NCBI GenBank assembly: GCA_013297765.1
Contig: JAAFID010000009.1
Span: forward strand, 1 to 44,399
Reading direction: 5' to 3'
Length of the DNA stretch: 44,399 nucleotides
Source: Cytophagales bacterium
Lineage (GTDB): Bacteria; Bacteroidota; Bacteroidia; Cytophagales; Cytophagaceae
Shown here: in pieces, positions 8,751-17,978 of the stretch
Position numbering within the stretch: the stretch's first letter is position 1
How the letters are laid out: each line of letters opens with the position of its first letter
Program-made: the position numbers and the translations under genes
Notes under the pieces: generated by a model
Database searches by the model: none
Told to the model about the DNA's origin: nothing
The model's input: the letters and a program-made list of their open reading frames with translations, nothing else

Positions 8751-9656
8751 TTACTTAAATATTTTCATAAACAAATAGATAAGATAACTGGGAAGCATTT
8801 TAATTTTAATTTTTAAATAGTAATTTTTTAATAATTTTCTAGCTATCTGATTTTCGGAAATTTTATTAGTAAAATTTGGTATTTGCTTTTGTAAAGTTGA
8901 ATGCTTGTATACACTGGTAGCAAAAGAGTGAACTCCACTATTGTCGTTCCCCGTATTATTTACAAAAGAGGTATTGGGAAAAAGTGTAAGCCCATTTTTA
9001 AAAAACATACTTGCATACCATCTAATGGCCCAAGAATCATTTTGCCCATTGGCACACTTACGAAGCATACGGTGGTAATTGAAGCTGTGACCGTAATCAA
9101 AGGTTTTTACAGCAGTATCGTCAAATTTTGATAGTAACACTTGAGCCGATGACTCAAAAGATTTCCATGATGCCGCCCATGTTGCCCAGCCCCAAGAGGA
9201 GCAATGCCTTAAAAAAAATGTATCTGGCAATAAATTGGCTTGTATGGGAAACCAATACCCAGATATTTGCATCACTTGTTCCTCATTTTCATATTTTTCT
9301 AGAGCTGCATTCATGTATTCCAAAAAAGTAGCGGATAGAACCAAATCATCCTCTAATACTATTATTTTACCGTATTTTTCTATTACACTTGTTACCCCAC
9401 TAATTACAGATTGGGCAAGACCTAAGTTGTATTCTTGAACAATAAACGTTAAAGACATAAACCCATAATTTTTATTAAATAATGCCCTAACTTCTTGTAC
9501 AGATTGAATATCAACATCTGATGCATTTACTTTACAACCATCGGCATATACAATTACGTCTGTTTCCTTTGCTAAAGTATTTTGCTCTAAAGAAGCTAAA
9601 AGCCTAGCGGTATGAACAGGGCGGTTGTAAACAAATAGTACTACTGGAGCAAGCAT
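8751..9656 (-). CDS. Glycosyltransferase, GT2/GT13-like
   Basis: This 301-residue protein begins LAPVVLFVYNRPVHT, the N-terminal strand typical of nucleotide-diphospho-sugar transferases, and carries an acidic metal-binding motif LEDDLVLS (E102-D103-D104). The tract SSWGWATWAASWKSFE is characteristic of bacterial glycosyltransferases annotated as GT2 or related to GNT-I (GT13). It would add a sugar to the lipid-linked glycan at the cytoplasmic face. The donor is not predictable. Its ATG shares one base with the stop of the YfhO gene (TAATG at 9654-9658), a classic reinitiation arrangement. A C-terminal hydrophobic helix (YLIYLFMKIF) may peripherally anchor it. Confidence 0.82.
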   Translation of the reverse strand: MLAPVVLFVYNRPVHTARLLASLEQNTLAKETDVIVYADGCKVNASDVDIQSVQEVRALFNKNYGFMSLTFIVQEYNLGLAQSVISGVTSVIEKYGKIIVLEDDLVLSATFLEYMNAALEKYENEEQVMQISGYWFPIQANLLPDTFFLRHCSSWGWATWAASWKSFESSAQVLLSKFDDTAVKTFDYGHSFNYHRMLRKCANGQNDSWAIRWYASMFFKNGLTLFPNTSFVNNTGNDNSGVHSFATSVYKHSTLQKQIPNFTNKISENQIARKLLKNYYLKIKIKMLPSYLIYLFMKIFK

Positions 9657-12181
9657 TATTCAATATTGGATTGTTTATTCTTTTTCACTTCCACAACTCC
9701 AATTAACCCCACCCCTATAAACAAAATAATGGAGCATAGCATAGAAATATTTTCTCCTAAAATATAAGACCTTGGCTCAAATTTGAACTCTATTTTATGA
9801 TTTCCAGCCGGCACATTTAAGCCTCTAAGAATATAATTCACCCTAATATGATTTGTAGGTACTCCATCAATATACGCATTCCATCCTAAGCCCGAATTAT
9901 AATAAATTTCTGAAAACACTGCCAATTGTGGGCTGGTAGTTTTAGATTGATAAACCAAATCATCAGGTGCATAACTTGTTAATTGAATATTTGCCAAACT
10001 ATCGGTGCCTCGTACATTAATTGATTTTAAAGCATCTTTATATTGAACATTTACTACAGCGGTAGTTTTAGGATTTAAACCTTTTAAACCAGCTATCTCT
10101 TCATCTGGAGAATTTACCCAATTAATATTTTGTACAAACCAAGCATTGCCTAGTGCATCAGGATTACGCTGTGCGACTGGAGCAGTATTCTTTTGTTGCT
10201 GAACTATAAAATATTTTGTGTTCAACATATTCAAAACTGCCATATTATTATTACTAATATGTTGTTCTATCACATCTTGAACTCTCTTCATTTTTGCTCC
10301 AGAATATCCTCCAACAGATTTGTGAAAATAAGACGTGGTAGCGTCGTTGAATGTACTAACAGATGCATTAAATACCCTATAATTAGCGTCTGTATCTTTA
10401 AGAATTTCTAAATCTGCAGGAGTAGGCTCAAAAGTTTCTAAGGCTTTACGTTCATTCTTGAAATCTTCGTCATTCAAATATCGTTTACAAACCGCCCACA
10501 TATCAAATAATACTAATACTGCTGTAATGGAAAGTAGCAATTGATAATTGATTTTTTTTCTTACAAAAAGCCAAATTGTTATTGCTGCCAATAATACCAA
10601 TACCAATGACCGCAAAGCATCCATTTTAAATAGACTTATTCTATCTTCGATAAAAGATTGAAAAATATCTTCCGACAACTTTTCGTTCTGCGTTACTTGC
10701 ATCAAAACAGATTTAAAATAATCGTCCGATGTTTGAGCTATTTTACCTGTAGCGTCCACTGTTTCAGATATTTTTTGAAAATCCATTACTGAACTACCTA
10801 TCAGTAGAAATAGAATAAATATTGCAGAGAAAACTCCTGTAGAGATTTTGAGTTTTTTTTCTATTTCCTCATTAGTCAATTTGCCCGATAATATTTCCTT
10901 TGTACCCCAAATGCCTACCCATACAATGAATATGGAAACCAAAGCATGAATCATAGTTACGGCTCTAAATTTATTGTAAAGGGGAAAATGGTCAAACAAA
11001 AAGTAATTGAACCATTCCAAATTTTTGCCCCAAGCCATCATAGAAAACAAAACTATAACACCTAATATCCACCATTTTATTTTATCCTGAATGACTAGCA
11101 TACCTAGCAAAAACAAAAAGCAAAAAATGGCTCCCATATAGGCAGGCCCAGAAGTACTTGACTGCTCACCCCAATACAATTGCCCACCGTAGCCACCTAT
11201 ATTTTGAACAAAATCTTTGGCAGCACTTTTTGGCACTCCATTTTCAACCATTGTTGTATATACATTGGACTTTTCATTCAATTTTCCCTCTGAAGAACCG
11301 CCGTAAAAATTAGGTATGATGTAGGTAAATGTTTCCACTATGCCATAACTCCAACTATAGGCATAGTCTCTATCTAGTCCACCAATTTTTGCTTGAGCCG
11401 AAGATGATTTTAATTCTGATGGGCCTCTGGTCGAATATTTAGTATATTCATAAGTAGTCCAAAATCTTGAAGCCATACTTCCTATACACAAAATGCCTAT
11501 AGACAAGGCTATCATTGACGCATAAATAAACTGTAAAATTTTCTTTTCCTTAATTGATATTAATAGGTAATACAAAACCAAAACACCAATACCTATAAGC
11601 AGATAATAAGTAATTTGAATGTGATTGGCATAAAGTTCCATCATCGCAAAAAAAGATGTAACCAGTGCTCCTAATAAAAATCTACCTCTATAAAGAAGAA
11701 CAATACCAGCAACTAACGGCGGACAATAGGCAACTGCTACAACTTTAGACACGTGCCCAGCCTGGATGATGATAATATTATACGAAGCAAATGCAAACCC
11801 TACAGCACCAATAGCACTAAGCCAAGGATCGAAACCTAAAACAATGAGCATAATATAAGCACCTACCAACATCCAAAAGATAAGATTTACTGGTAAAGGC
11901 AAAATATAGGTAAGATAACTTGAAAGCCTAGAGGTATAACTTTTAGGAAATTCTCCTTTAATGGTATAAGTGGGCATTCCACCAAACATGCTGTTCGTCC
12001 ATAGGGGCATTCTACCTGTTTCTTTTTTAAATTGAGTAGCTTCTTGTGCGGCACCAGAGGCCTGCACCATATCATGCTGAAGAAGAATCTTGTGATCTAA
12101 TACAGGTTTGCAATAAAGAAAAGACAACACCAAAAAAATTGCCACCACTATTGAGTGTGGTATTAATGATTTAAAATTCAT
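9656..12181 (-). CDS. YfhO-family membrane protein (GT-C-like)
   Basis: The 841-residue protein has at least 12 predicted membrane helices followed by a large extracytoplasmic C-terminal region and a final helix near residues 810-828. The first loop contains the family-type motif PLWTNSMFGGMPTY near residues 59-72. Firmicutes YfhO adds sugars from an undecaprenyl carrier to teichoic acid on the outer face. In Bacteroidota the role is not established, but the fold resembles GT-C transferases. Its place between two glycosyltransferases in this operon suggests sugar transfer or glycan modification in the periplasm (inference). The stop shares a base with the next gene's ATG. The next upstream gene is 22 bases away. 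Confidence 0.85.
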   Translation of the reverse strand: MNFKSLIPHSIVVAIFLVLSFLYCKPVLDHKILLQHDMVQASGAAQEATQFKKETGRMPLWTNSMFGGMPTYTIKGEFPKSYTSRLSSYLTYILPLPVNLIFWMLVGAYIMLIVLGFDPWLSAIGAVGFAFASYNIIIIQAGHVSKVVAVAYCPPLVAGIVLLYRGRFLLGALVTSFFAMMELYANHIQITYYLLIGIGVLVLYYLLISIKEKKILQFIYASMIALSIGILCIGSMASRFWTTYEYTKYSTRGPSELKSSSAQAKIGGLDRDYAYSWSYGIVETFTYIIPNFYGGSSEGKLNEKSNVYTTMVENGVPKSAAKDFVQNIGGYGGQLYWGEQSSTSGPAYMGAIFCFLFLLGMLVIQDKIKWWILGVIVLFSMMAWGKNLEWFNYFLFDHFPLYNKFRAVTMIHALVSIFIVWVGIWGTKEILSGKLTNEEIEKKLKISTGVFSAIFILFLLIGSSVMDFQKISETVDATGKIAQTSDDYFKSVLMQVTQNEKLSEDIFQSFIEDRISLFKMDALRSLVLVLLAAITIWLFVRKKINYQLLLSITAVLVLFDMWAVCKRYLNDEDFKNERKALETFEPTPADLEILKDTDANYRVFNASVSTFNDATTSYFHKSVGGYSGAKMKRVQDVIEQHISNNNMAVLNMLNTKYFIVQQQKNTAPVAQRNPDALGNAWFVQNINWVNSPDEEIAGLKGLNPKTTAVVNVQYKDALKSINVRGTDSLANIQLTSYAPDDLVYQSKTTSPQLAVFSEIYYNSGLGWNAYIDGVPTNHIRVNYILRGLNVPAGNHKIEFKFEPRSYILGENISMLCSIILFIGVGLIGVVEVKKNKQSNIE

Positions 12182-12203
12182 TTGATCAAATAATTAATTT
12201 TTT

Positions 12204-13019
12204 CTAATAATTCTTCTTACCTCGCAAGTTAAAGATTATCGCTCTAATTGCTATAAAAATATGTGAGATAATGGTGCGAAACCAACCATAGTGGTTCAAA
12301 TATATAATAAATCTTTCTTTCCAAGCTAATTTACTATTTTGCAAAGAATATCCCCCTACCAAATATTGGCTTATAATTAGATTTGTATTCACTATTATTT
12401 TACTTTTTTTAAGTATGGCTATCACCCAATCTATATCGGCACTGCAACGGTATTTAGTATCAAACTTTGATGCTAAAGCGGTACGCACTATTATTGATTG
12501 GTGCGAAACCAACATTCCTTGCTGAAAACTTTTCCAAGTCAATGATGCTGGTAATTTTCTAGTCGATAATTCGCTTCTGGTGCCTAGTATATTACCCCAA
12601 TCATCTATCAGATTGGTTTCTCCAAAATAAACATCGGCATCTGTATTTTTACTTTTTATATTGGCCAATACTTGGGCATTATTTAACCTATCTCCAGAGT
12701 TGATAAATACAATGTATTTGCCTTTTACAATATCCAATGCTTTGTTCATTGCATGGTACAGCCCTTTGTCTGGTTCACTTTGCCAGTAATCTATCTTATC
12801 ATTATTTGCCCGAATAATGTTCAATGTATTGTCTGTAGAGTTCCCATCTATTACCAAATATTCGTAGTCTTTTTCCGTCTGACAGGCGATACTATCTATT
12901 GTTTTTTGAAGTAAATTTTCACTGTTGTACACCACCGTAACGATACTGATAAAAGGCTGTGCTATACCAGTATTTCTAGTGCCTCCTACGGTTTTGGTGG
13001 GTGTAAATTTGGCTTCCAT
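12204..13019 (-). CDS. Glycosyltransferase family 2
   Basis: This 271-residue GT-A-fold enzyme has the N-terminal strand ISIVTVVYNSE near residues 24-34, the nucleotide-binding VIDGNSTDNT near 56-65 and EPDKGLYHAMNKA near 82-94. At the usual DxD position it has FINSGD (N107-S108-G109-D110), a variant shared by a WcaA/colanic-type GT2 group. It probably transfers a sugar to the lipid-linked intermediate. The donor is unknown. No membrane helix is obvious except a mildly hydrophobic C-terminus. It starts five bases after the dehydrogenase gene stop and is the first transferase in the operon. Confidence 0.9.
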   Translation of the reverse strand: MEAKFTPTKTVGGTRNTGIAQPFISIVTVVYNSENLLQKTIDSIACQTEKDYEYLVIDGNSTDNTLNIIRANNDKIDYWQSEPDKGLYHAMNKALDIVKGKYIVFINSGDRLNNAQVLANIKSKNTDADVYFGETNLIDDWGNILGTRSELSTRKLPASLTWKSFQQGMLVSHQSIIVRTALASKFDTKYRCSADIDWVIAILKKSKIIVNTNLIISQYLVGGYSLQNSKLAWKERFIIYLNHYGWFRTIISHIFIAIRAIIFNLRGKKNY

Positions 13020-13024
13020 TATCC

Positions 13025-14053
13025 TTATTTCAATACCGAATTTGCAGCCGTATAAATTGCTTCTATTATCTCTACCACTTTCATTCCTTCTGCAGGTGTA
13101 GCGGTAATGGGCGTACCTACTTGTAGATGGTCGATTGCATTCTGAATCACAAATTCGTGATTGGCGGCACTACCTTTGTAAAAGCCATAATCATTAGCGG
13201 GCAATGATGGTGCTAGCGCTGGCATTTCATAATTTTGAATATGACAATATTGAATCTCATTCATGTATTGTCCACCTACTTTTACACTTCCATGCTCGCC
13301 AATGATACTAATGCTGCTTTCAAAGTTTTTATCCCAGGCGGTAGTAGTAAAATTAAAACTACAAGTTCCACCATTTACAAAATCAAATAGTGCAACACCA
13401 CTGTCTTCAAAAGCTATGCTGCTGCCATGGTTAAAATTATGGGTACGGGCAACGATATTTTTCACATCCCCAAAAAGCCAATATAGTGTATCAATGTAGT
13501 GGCTGAATTGGGTAAATAACACACCGCCATCAAATTCGGCACTGCCACGCCAAGGGCTTGATTGATAATACCTACTGTCTCTATTCCAAAAACAATTTAC
13601 AGCTACTAGATTAATATTGCCTAATAATTTATTTTCTATAATTTCTTTTAGCCACACCGCAGTAGGGCTATAGCGGTTTTGCATTACGCAAAAAATATTT
13701 TTTTTCATTTCCAATGCCACATTCAACATGGCTACAGCGTCTATTTTAGAAAGTGCCATGGGTTTTTCGCATACCACATGATGCCCCGCTTGCAGCGATT
13801 GTGTGGTTTGAATTTTATGATAGCCGTTAGGCGTGCAAATATTCACCACATCAATATTTAAGCCTGCTGCAAATAATGCTTCTATGGAAGTAAAAAATGG
13901 TATTTGATATTCTTTACCTATTTTTTCAGCTATAATTTTGTCTGTATCTACCACGGCCACCAGCCTCGCACTATGTGTATTGGCAATTACGCTACAATGC
14001 CTTTTGCCTATATGCCCTGCCCCTACTACTGCAAAATGAATGGTATTGTTCAT
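13025..14053 (-). CDS. Gfo/Idh/MocA sugar-nucleotide dehydrogenase, WlbA/WbpB-like
   Basis: This 342-residue protein has an N-terminal NAD-binding Rossmann fold with VVGAGHIGKRH (residues 9-19) and the family EKP motif CEKPMALS with E96-K97-P98. The second domain carries WRGSAEFDGGVLFTQFSHYIDTLYWLFG, closely resembling WlbA/WbpB. Those enzymes oxidise C3 of UDP-N-acetylglucosaminuronate, and the product is aminated by a DegT enzyme. The next gene upstream, 21 bases away, is exactly such an aminotransferase, which supports the assignment. Substrate identity is inferred, since other 3-keto sugar dehydrogenases share this fold. No N-acetyltransferase (WlbB/WbpD) is encoded in the window. Confidence 0.8.
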   Translation of the reverse strand: MNNTIHFAVVGAGHIGKRHCSVIANTHSARLVAVVDTDKIIAEKIGKEYQIPFFTSIEALFAAGLNIDVVNICTPNGYHKIQTTQSLQAGHHVVCEKPMALSKIDAVAMLNVALEMKKNIFCVMQNRYSPTAVWLKEIIENKLLGNINLVAVNCFWNRDSRYYQSSPWRGSAEFDGGVLFTQFSHYIDTLYWLFGDVKNIVARTHNFNHGSSIAFEDSGVALFDFVNGGTCSFNFTTTAWDKNFESSISIIGEHGSVKVGGQYMNEIQYCHIQNYEMPALAPSLPANDYGFYKGSAANHEFVIQNAIDHLQVGTPITATPAEGMKVVEIIEAIYTAANSVLK

Positions 14054-14074
14054 ATTCTATTTGATGCCATTGAC

Positions 14075-15220
14075 CTATACATCGCTCTTTTGTTTTGTTA
14101 ATTTTTCCAAACCTAGCAATACATTTTTACAAATAAAAGCAATCTGCTCTTGGTCAAGTTCCGTGTGCATAGGTAGCGAAAGTACCGATTGACATAGGTC
14201 TTGCGATGTTTGCCCCATGGATTGATTATTCCATTTTTGAAATGCTGGCTGGCTGCTCAACAGCGATGGATAGTACACCATTGAGGGAATACCTTGTGTT
14301 TGCAAATACTTTTTCAATGCGTCTCTGTGCGGTGTTTGTATGGTAAACTGATTGAAGGTAGATGGAGTATTAATTCTTTCTTTTGGCAATTTTAATAATT
14401 CACTATTTGAAAGATATTGCAAATACTGGGCGGCAGCCATTTTTCTATTTGCCAAATACTGGTCAAAGTAGGTTAATTTGACATTCAATATGGCTGCTTG
14501 TAAACTATCCAGCCTAGAATTAATGCCAACAGATTGATAACTGTATTTGACCACCGAACCATGATTAGCCAATGTTTTGATGCGAGTTGCAAAGTGGGAA
14601 TCTTGTGTGCATACTGCTCCACCATCGCCCATAGCACCTAGATTTTTGGTAGGAAAAAATGAGGTAGTTCCTATATGCCCCATCGTACCTGCATAGTGCT
14701 TACTCCCATCTTGCCATTGGCATGTCGCACCTAAACTTTGAGCCGTATCTTCTATTACATAAAGATTGTATTTTTTTGCTAAAGCCAATATGGGTTGCAT
14801 ATCGGCACACTGCCCAAATAAATGCACGACTATAATTGCCCTAGTATTGGTAGTAATATTTTTTTCAATTTCCGCTGCTTGAATATGATAGGTATCGTTG
14901 CAGACCTTTGTAAATACTGGCTTGTAGCCTAGCAGTGCAACCACTTCGGCTGGTGCTACAAAAGTAAAATCAGGAACTATTATTTCGGCATCTGGTGGCA
15001 AGTCTAGTGCCATCAAGGCTAATTGTAGTGCATCGGTACCATTTGCACAACCAATCACATGATTTACGTTCAGTAATTTTTGTAGTCTTTCGCTGAATTG
15101 CTCTACTGCCGACCCACCAATAAAAACAGACGATGCAATGGTTGTAGATATTGCTAAATCTAATTCAGATTTTATTTTTAGATGCTGACCTAATAAGTCA
15201 ACCATTTGAATTTGTTGCAC
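14075..15220 (-). CDS. DegT/DnrJ/EryC1/StrS aminotransferase, WlbC/WbpE-like
   Basis: The 381-residue PLP enzyme has the family features: CANGTDALQLAL near residues 58-69, PDFTFVAPAEVV near 83-94, EDTAQSLGA with D158, and the PLP-binding lysine K192 in SFFPTKNLGAMGDGGA. It would transfer an amino group, usually from glutamate, to a keto-sugar nucleotide. Paired with the WlbA-like dehydrogenase next to it, the likely product is a 3-amino-3-deoxy sugar nucleotide used by the glycosyltransferases downstream (inference). It is the first gene of the operon that ends at 1576. Its promoter should lie in the 314-base divergent gap shared with pfkA. Confidence 0.88.
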   Translation of the reverse strand: MQQIQMVDLLGQHLKIKSELDLAISTTIASSVFIGGSAVEQFSERLQKLLNVNHVIGCANGTDALQLALMALDLPPDAEIIVPDFTFVAPAEVVALLGYKPVFTKVCNDTYHIQAAEIEKNITTNTRAIIVVHLFGQCADMQPILALAKKYNLYVIEDTAQSLGATCQWQDGSKHYAGTMGHIGTTSFFPTKNLGAMGDGGAVCTQDSHFATRIKTLANHGSVVKYSYQSVGINSRLDSLQAAILNVKLTYFDQYLANRKMAAAQYLQYLSNSELLKLPKERINTPSTFNQFTIQTPHRDALKKYLQTQGIPSMVYYPSLLSSQPAFQKWNNQSMGQTSQDLCQSVLSLPMHTELDQEQIAFICKNVLLGLEKLTKQKSDV

Positions 15221-15534
15221 TAGAATTGAGTATAATGATTTTTATTTTTTTATGATAACCCAAATTAAGTTTATTTTATTGCAATAATATGTAAATAGAT
15301 GCTGGAATGCCCAATTGAATAAGCGTTATACTAGTTTAAAATTCTATCCAACTAAATTATAAAAACTACTTTAATATTATTTTATCTTTCAAATTAGAAC
15401 TAATAATAAGAATTCTATATTTTTTTTATTAAAATTGCCCTAGTTATTACAAGCAAAAGCTGTTTTCTAAAAATTAAAAAATCATAAATCAACAACACTT
15501 GAAGATAGCTGGAGAATGCTAGAAATTTTAAAAT
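15221..15534. other. Divergent intergenic region between the glycan operon and pfkA
   Basis: This 314-base A+T-rich stretch separates divergent genes, so it should contain promoters for both. I found no exact TAnnTTTG on either strand. The nearest are TAGTTTAA (plus) and one-base-short forms TAATTTG (minus). No convincing small ORF or RNA gene is seen. Confidence 0.6.
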
Positions 15535-16536
15535 ATGAAAAAAATGAAAAGAATTGCAGTATTTACTTCTGGTGGCGACGCCCCTGGTATGAATGCATGT
15601 ATTAGAGCAGTAGTACGTACAGCCAAATATTACGATTTGGAAGTTTTTGGTATAACCAGAGGTTATGATGGCCTTATCAACGGAGATATTGTGGAAATGG
15701 ATGAACGGTCGGTAAGCAATATTATTCAAAAGGGAGGTACCATATTGAAATCAGCTCGTAGTATGGATTTCAAAACAAAAGAGGGAAGAAAAAAGGCATA
15801 CCAAAATTTAAAAAAATTAAAAATAGATGGATTGGTAGCCATTGGTGGCAACGGAACATTTACAGGTGCAGAAATATTTTTTGATGAATATGGCATACCT
15901 ACGGTAGGTGCCCCTGGAACTATTGACAACGACTTATATGGAACTGATTTTACAATCGGCTACGATACTGCTGTAAATACTGCACTAGATGCCATAGACA
16001 AAATACGAGATACTGCCGACGCTCACGATAGAATATTTTTTATAGAAGTGATGGGTCGTGATACTGGCTACATTGCTGTAAGATCAGCCATATCAGGCGG
16101 TGCAGAGATGGCAGTGATGCCTGAAACAAAAACTTCTGTAAAAGATATCATTACCAAACTGAGATTTGGAAGTAGCCATTCCAAAGCTTCGCACATTATC
16201 ATCGTGGCCGAGGGCGACGAGCCAGGCAGGGCACAAATCATTGCTGACAAGGTAAAAAAAGAATTGCCAAACCTAGATACTAAAGTAACGATGCTGGGCC
16301 ATATCCAACGTGGTGGTGCACCCACAGCCGCCGACAGGGTTCTTGCAAGCCGCCTAGGCGTAGGTGCTGTAGAGGGTCTATTGAAAGGCAAGGCCAATGT
16401 AATGGCTGGTGTAATTAACCGCACCCTTACCTACACTCCCTTTCACGATACTATTACCAAGAAAAAACCATTGAATAAAGATTTGATACGATTGATTGAA
16501 ATATTAAATGGAAGAAAATACGCTACTGAAGCGTAG
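15535..16536 (+). CDS. pfkA: 6-phosphofructokinase
   Basis: The 333-residue protein aligns along its length with bacterial PfkA: TSGGDAPGMNA (residues 11-21), GGTILKSAR, the catalytic GTIDNDLYGTD (D131 and D133) and EVMGRDTGYIA. It phosphorylates fructose-6-phosphate with ATP, the committed glycolytic step in the cytoplasm. The residue equivalent to E. coli G104 is glycine (G107), which favours ATP over pyrophosphate. However, the Mg-ATP-contacting aspartate of the GGDG motif (E. coli D103) is asparagine here (N106, codon AAC). The start could be 15535 or the second ATG at 15544. The gene is followed by a strong terminator hairpin, so it is probably monocistronic. Confidence 0.95.
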   Translation: MKKMKRIAVFTSGGDAPGMNACIRAVVRTAKYYDLEVFGITRGYDGLINGDIVEMDERSVSNIIQKGGTILKSARSMDFKTKEGRKKAYQNLKKLKIDGLVAIGGNGTFTGAEIFFDEYGIPTVGAPGTIDNDLYGTDFTIGYDTAVNTALDAIDKIRDTADAHDRIFFIEVMGRDTGYIAVRSAISGGAEMAVMPETKTSVKDIITKLRFGSSHSKASHIIIVAEGDEPGRAQIIADKVKKELPNLDTKVTMLGHIQRGGAPTAADRVLASRLGVGAVEGLLKGKANVMAGVINRTLTYTPFHDTITKKKPLNKDLIRLIEILNGRKYATEA

Positions 16537-16560
16537 TTTAGCCTATGTAACCTAAAAGCA

Positions 16561-16592
16561 AAGCAAGCATGCAATTTATGCTTGCTTTTTTT
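16561..16592 (+). terminator. Rho-independent terminator of pfkA
   Basis: A ten-base perfect stem (16561-16570 with 16578-16587), a seven-base loop and a run of T residues follow the pfkA stop by about 25 bases. It may also block read-through from the opposite gene, whose stop lies at 16603. Confidence 0.85.
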
Positions 16593-16602
16593 ACCTCAAT
16601 TT

Positions 16603-17967
16603 CTAATATTTCTTAATCACAAATTCTACACGACGATTCAGTTTGCGACTAGCTTCTGTGGCATTGCTAGAGATAGGTTTAGTGCCACCATAGCCTTTCC
16701 CATCTATACGTTTTTTGTCAATTCCTTTGGATACTAAATAATCTTTTACAGCCTTTACTCTCTCTTCAGAAAGTTGAACGTTCATTTTGGCATTTCCCTG
16801 ATTGTCAGTATGACCGCTAAGTTCTATTTCCATCTTAGCGTTTTCTTTCATCATCACCACCAACTTGTCTAGCTCAGCAAAAGATTGAGGCATCATTTCG
16901 GCTATGCCTTGTTTAAAAATAATTTTGTTCAAGGTGACTGTTTTACCCACTTCTATTCTGCTCAATTCTATATCTTTTACTACAGGCATCGACCCATCGG
17001 CATAAGAGAGATCTAGCACATCGGTATAGCCCATAAAACCTTTGGCAGAGGCCGAGAAATAATATTGTGACCCTGCACGCAATTTTAAACTATAGTCGCC
17101 CGAAACAGCATTATTATCTACCGATTTTACAAGGCTATTATCTACTGTTCTTTCAAACCTTATATTGGCAGGAGTAGGAGCGCCATTTCGCTTATCTACT
17201 ATATTGCCCTTCACTATTATTTCTGGTTTTGGTTTTGGTGCTGGTGGACGTATGGCTAACTGCTTGAACAAAGGCAATATTTGATTAAAATTATCTTTTA
17301 TTATTTCCTTTGCAATCACATGGTCATATATTTTCAAAAGAGCTATTTTACCATCGCTTGCTTCATTGCCAATACTAAGATTGTCGTGAAATAAATTCAG
17401 AAAATTATGATTATCCAAAACTGCTAACTTTAGCGAATCTTTAAATTTATAAATGAGATTTCCATTTACAAAAATGGAGGTAAACCTAGTTGCAGAATCT
17501 CTAGTGAGAACATAGTGTACATAGTTACCGGGCTGTATGGGTGGCATGTCTGCCGACCCATATTTATAAAAAGCAACTTTTCGTAGGTAAATGTAAGGCC
17601 CCGTATCTGATTTTTCATTTTTAAAATCTAACACTCTTTTCCAAGCATTGTACATCTCTAATTTGAAATACAGCTCTACCGAAAACCCTTCTCTGATAGG
17701 GTTGCCTGCCTCCGCATTGTCAAATCCTAATCCGCTATTGAGACCAAAATGATAGACCTTTTTAGGATAGCCGCCCAATTCTTTAATAGTATCCACTAAA
17801 AATTTGCCTGGTTTTTCTAGTTCGACCAATGGTACTCTTTGGTTGCTGGTATCTGCCAACGTGCTATTAAAATCAAATACAAAAAGTTTCTGGGCACATA
17901 TTGGTGCAGCTGCAAGCACCAATACAAGAAATAAACTTGAAATAAAACTAAAAAAAATACGGCACAT
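16603..17967 (-). CDS. OmpA-family protein with LamG-like N-terminal domain
   Basis: This 454-residue exported protein has a signal peptide (residues 1-25, ending APICA). Residues about 30-220 show a concanavalin/LamG-like pattern (EGFSVELYFKLE, NYVHYVLTRDS, FVNGNLIYKF). A short beta-sandwich follows (about 250-335; VKGNIVDKRNGAPTPANI), then an OmpA C-terminal peptidoglycan-binding domain (about 345-453), with ELSGHTDNQGNAKMNVQLSE and the NRRVEF motif. It is expected to be a periplasmic or outer-membrane lipid-free protein that holds peptidoglycan while the LamG-like part binds a glycan or protein (inference). It lies 11 bases downstream of the DUF1573 gene and is probably cotranscribed with it. 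Confidence 0.88.
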   Translation of the reverse strand: MCRIFFSFISSLFLVLVLAAAPICAQKLFVFDFNSTLADTSNQRVPLVELEKPGKFLVDTIKELGGYPKKVYHFGLNSGLGFDNAEAGNPIREGFSVELYFKLEMYNAWKRVLDFKNEKSDTGPYIYLRKVAFYKYGSADMPPIQPGNYVHYVLTRDSATRFTSIFVNGNLIYKFKDSLKLAVLDNHNFLNLFHDNLSIGNEASDGKIALLKIYDHVIAKEIIKDNFNQILPLFKQLAIRPPAPKPKPEIIVKGNIVDKRNGAPTPANIRFERTVDNSLVKSVDNNAVSGDYSLKLRAGSQYYFSASAKGFMGYTDVLDLSYADGSMPVVKDIELSRIEVGKTVTLNKIIFKQGIAEMMPQSFAELDKLVVMMKENAKMEIELSGHTDNQGNAKMNVQLSEERVKAVKDYLVSKGIDKKRIDGKGYGGTKPISSNATEASRKLNRRVEFVIKKY

Positions 17968-17978
17968 ATATGTTTTTT

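Noticed and set aside
15221-15534. Exact Bacteroidota promoter for the glycan operon
   Set aside because: No TAnnTTTG match on the minus strand. Only one-base-short forms are present.
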